NCBI RefSeq assembly: GCF_024505145.1
Contig: NZ_JANIAA010000009.1
Location: forward strand, 124,001 to 188,000
DNA: 64,000 nt
Source of the DNA: Streptomyces rugosispiralis
GTDB lineage: Bacteria > Actinomycetota > Actinomycetes > Streptomycetales > Streptomycetaceae
Direction: 5' to 3'
How positions within the stretch are numbered: position 1 is the first letter of the stretch; every line of letters starts with the position of its first letter. Positions 62,377 through 64,000 of this stretch are shown piece after piece. Below the pieces are notes generated by a model. That model ran no database searches. It was given only the letters and a program-made list of their open reading frames with translations, and was not told the origin of the DNA. The position numbers were made by a program, and so were the translations under genes.

Positions 62377-64000
62377 ATGGACATGCAATCGACCGCCTGG
62401 CATTCCCTGTACCAGACGGCCAATGCTCAAGACGACCGGCGGCCCTTCTCCCGCGAGACGCTGCGCCGCATCGGCGCCTTCGCCCGTCCGCACCGCCGCC
62501 AACTGCTGCTGTTCCTGGTGCTGAGCACGGTCACGGCGGTGCTCGCGGTGGCGACGCCGCTGCTGGCCGGCCGGGTGGTGGACGCGATCGTCCACCGTTC
62601 GGGACAGGACACGGTGCTCTGGCTGGCCGGGCTGATCGCCGCGATCGCCGTGGCGGAGGCGGCGCTCGGGCTGCTGACCCGCTGGCTGTCGGCGAACATC
62701 GGCGAGGGGCTGATCCTCGATCTGCGCACCGCCGTCTTCGACCACGTCCAGCGGATGCCGGTGGCGTTCTTCACCAGGACCCGCACCGGCGCGCTGGTCA
62801 GCAGGCTCAACAACGACGTCATCGGCGCGCAGCGGGCGTTCAGCGACACCCTCTCCGGGGTGGTCGGCAATGTGGTGACGCTGCTGCTCACTTTCGTCGT
62901 CATGGTCGGGATCTCCTGGCAGATCACCCTGCTGACGCTGCTGCTCCTGCCCGTCTTCCTGCTGCCCGCGCGCCGGGTGGGCGGACGGCTGGCGAAGCTG
63001 CGGCGCGAGGCGGCCGCGCACAACGCCGCGATGAGCACCCAGATGACCGAGCGCTTCTCCGCGCCCGGGGCGACCCTGGTCAAGCTGTTCGGGCGGCCCG
63101 CGGACGAGTCCGCCGAGTTCGCCGCGCGGACCCGGCGGGTGCGGGACATCGGGGTGCGGACCGCGATGGTGCAGGTCTCCTTCGTGACCGCGCTGACCCT
63201 CGTCTCCGCGCTGGCCCTCGCCCTGGTCTACGGCCTCGGTGGCTGGTTCGCGCTGCACGGGCGGCTCGACCCCGGCGCCGTCGTGGCGCTCGCGCTGCTG
63301 CTCACCCGGCTGTACGCGCCGCTGACCGCGCTGGCCGGGGCGCGGGTCGAGGTGATGAGCGCGCTCGTCAGCTTCGAGCGGGTCTTCGAGGTGCTGGACC
63401 TCGAGCCGCTGATCAAGGAGAAGCCGGACGCCCGGGAGGTCCCGGAGGGGCCGGTGTCCGTCGAGTTCGACCGCGTGGACTTCGGCTACCCGGCCGCGGA
63501 CAAGGTCTCCCTGGCCTCCCTCGAGGAGGTCGCGACCCTGGACACCCGCGGCGGCGTCCCGGTTCTGCACCAGGTGTCCTTCCGCGCCGAACCGGGCCAG
63601 ATGGTCGCGCTGGTGGGCTCCTCCGGCGCCGGGAAGTCGACCATCGCGCAACTGCTGCCGAGGCTCTACGACGCCGACGGCGGCGCCGTACGGCTCGCCG
63701 GGGTGGACGTCCGCGATCTGACGGCCGACTCGATCCGCGCCACCCTCGGCATGGTCACGCAGGACGGCCACCTCTTCCACGACTCGATCCGCGCCAATCT
63801 GCTGCTGGCCCGGCCGGAGGCCACCGACGAGGAGCTGTGGGCGGTGCTGCGCCGGGCCCGGCTCGAGGGGCTGATCGCGGCGCTGCCGGACGGTCTCGAC
63901 ACCGTCGTCGGCGAGCGCGGCTACCGGCTCTCCGGCGGTGAGCGCCAGCGGCTGACCATCGCCCGGCTGCTGCTGGCCCGGCCCCGGGTGGTGATCCTGG
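62377..64000 (+). CDS. ABC exporter, fused membrane and ATPase domains, incomplete
   Basis: 541 codons are visible. Six membrane helices span about residues 40-320, typical of a half-size type IV exporter (PVAFFTRTRTGALVSRLNND is the coupling-helix region). The ATPase follows with Walker A GSSGAGKST, Q-loop VTQDGHLF and signature LSGGERQRLTIARLLLARP. The window ends just before the Walker B aspartate. An insertion (DKVSLASLEEVATLDTRGGV) splits the usual FxYP...VLxxVSF segment. The ATG at 62377 follows CGGAGG. The substrate is unknown. The distinctive promoter suggests induction by a small molecule. Confidence 0.9.
   Translation, partial: MDMQSTAWHSLYQTANAQDDRRPFSRETLRRIGAFARPHRRQLLLFLVLSTVTAVLAVATPLLAGRVVDAIVHRSGQDTVLWLAGLIAAIAVAEAALGLLTRWLSANIGEGLILDLRTAVFDHVQRMPVAFFTRTRTGALVSRLNNDVIGAQRAFSDTLSGVVGNVVTLLLTFVVMVGISWQITLLTLLLLPVFLLPARRVGGRLAKLRREAAAHNAAMSTQMTERFSAPGATLVKLFGRPADESAEFAARTRRVRDIGVRTAMVQVSFVTALTLVSALALALVYGLGGWFALHGRLDPGAVVALALLLTRLYAPLTALAGARVEVMSALVSFERVFEVLDLEPLIKEKPDAREVPEGPVSVEFDRVDFGYPAADKVSLASLEEVATLDTRGGVPVLHQVSFRAEPGQMVALVGSSGAGKSTIAQLLPRLYDADGGAVRLAGVDVRDLTADSIRATLGMVTQDGHLFHDSIRANLLLARPEATDEELWAVLRRARLEGLIAALPDGLDTVVGERGYRLSGGERQRLTIARLLLARPRVVIL

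Overview
The window is a stretch of core chromosome from a Streptomyces (family Streptomycetaceae). The evidence is a GC content well above 65 percent, a clear third-position GC bias, and frequent GTG and TTG starts with 1- or 4-base stop/start overlaps. Typical actinomycete genes are present: BldD, the actinobacterial integration host factor, phosphatidylinositol mannoside synthesis genes, PyrR-controlled pyrimidine genes, a helicase-dead PriA and a vitamin K epoxide reductase homologue. The species cannot be named from the sequence alone. No rRNA, tRNA, CRISPR array, intact insertion sequence or prophage was seen.

Layout, left to right. (1) 1-3541, minus strand: an incomplete membrane protein of unknown role and an EF-G-like GTPase. 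(2) 3748-7187: the pgsA / acyltransferase / pimA operon for phosphatidylinositol and its mannosides, then a small LemA-like membrane protein. (3) 7458-10111: pdxS, pdxT (vitamin B6) and yebC. (4) 10284-19984: ruvC, ruvA, ruvB (Holliday junction processing), yajC, secD, secF (protein export), apt and the ppGpp enzyme relA. (5) 20054-22356, minus strand: a DUF349 coiled-coil protein and a membrane-anchored cyclophilin. (6) 22509-27572: a metallo-beta-lactamase-fold hydrolase, hisS, a minus-strand deletion scar joining an ABC ATPase fragment to a LuxR-type tail, a VKOR-family protein and rarA. (7) 27699-35363: a DUF2470 gene divergent from rpsD across an iron-box-like site, then a DUF948 gene, a small conserved gene, alaS, ruvX and mltG. 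(8) 35370-42726: aroE, aroC, aroK, aroB (shikimate pathway), a P-loop ATPase, a degenerate M24 peptidase-like gene, efp and nusB. (9) 42830-43330, minus strand: bldD. (10) 43553-53920: the pyrimidine operon pyrR, pyrB, pyrC, a membrane gene, carA, carB, pyrD, pyrF. (11) 54124-60485: mihF, gmk, rpoZ, coaBC, metK, priA. (12) 60533-64000: a small HTH-like gene (minus), fmt, and the start of an ABC exporter behind a MerR- or MarR-type promoter that runs off the window.

Most genes are housekeeping genes in conserved actinobacterial order, so the novelty lies between and around them. The most striking pattern is that at least five genes (the EF-G-like gene, pdxT, ruvB, hisS, rarA) end in short tandem duplications whose unit contains the gene's own stop codon, and others (ruvC, the acyltransferase gene) carry in-frame tandem repeats in their last codons. 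The pdxT repeat unit also matches a stretch inside aroB, where it encodes an extra loop of about 20 residues, so it is probably a dispersed element. Other points worth checking are the ABC::LuxR deletion scar, the iron-box-like site over the rpsD start region, the PyrR-type RNA loop before pyrR, three stacked palindromes between bldD and pyrR, and the palindromic 19-bp-spacer promoter before the terminal exporter. I saw no clearly new multi-gene system; the unusual content is at the level of repeats, operators and degenerate enzymes.
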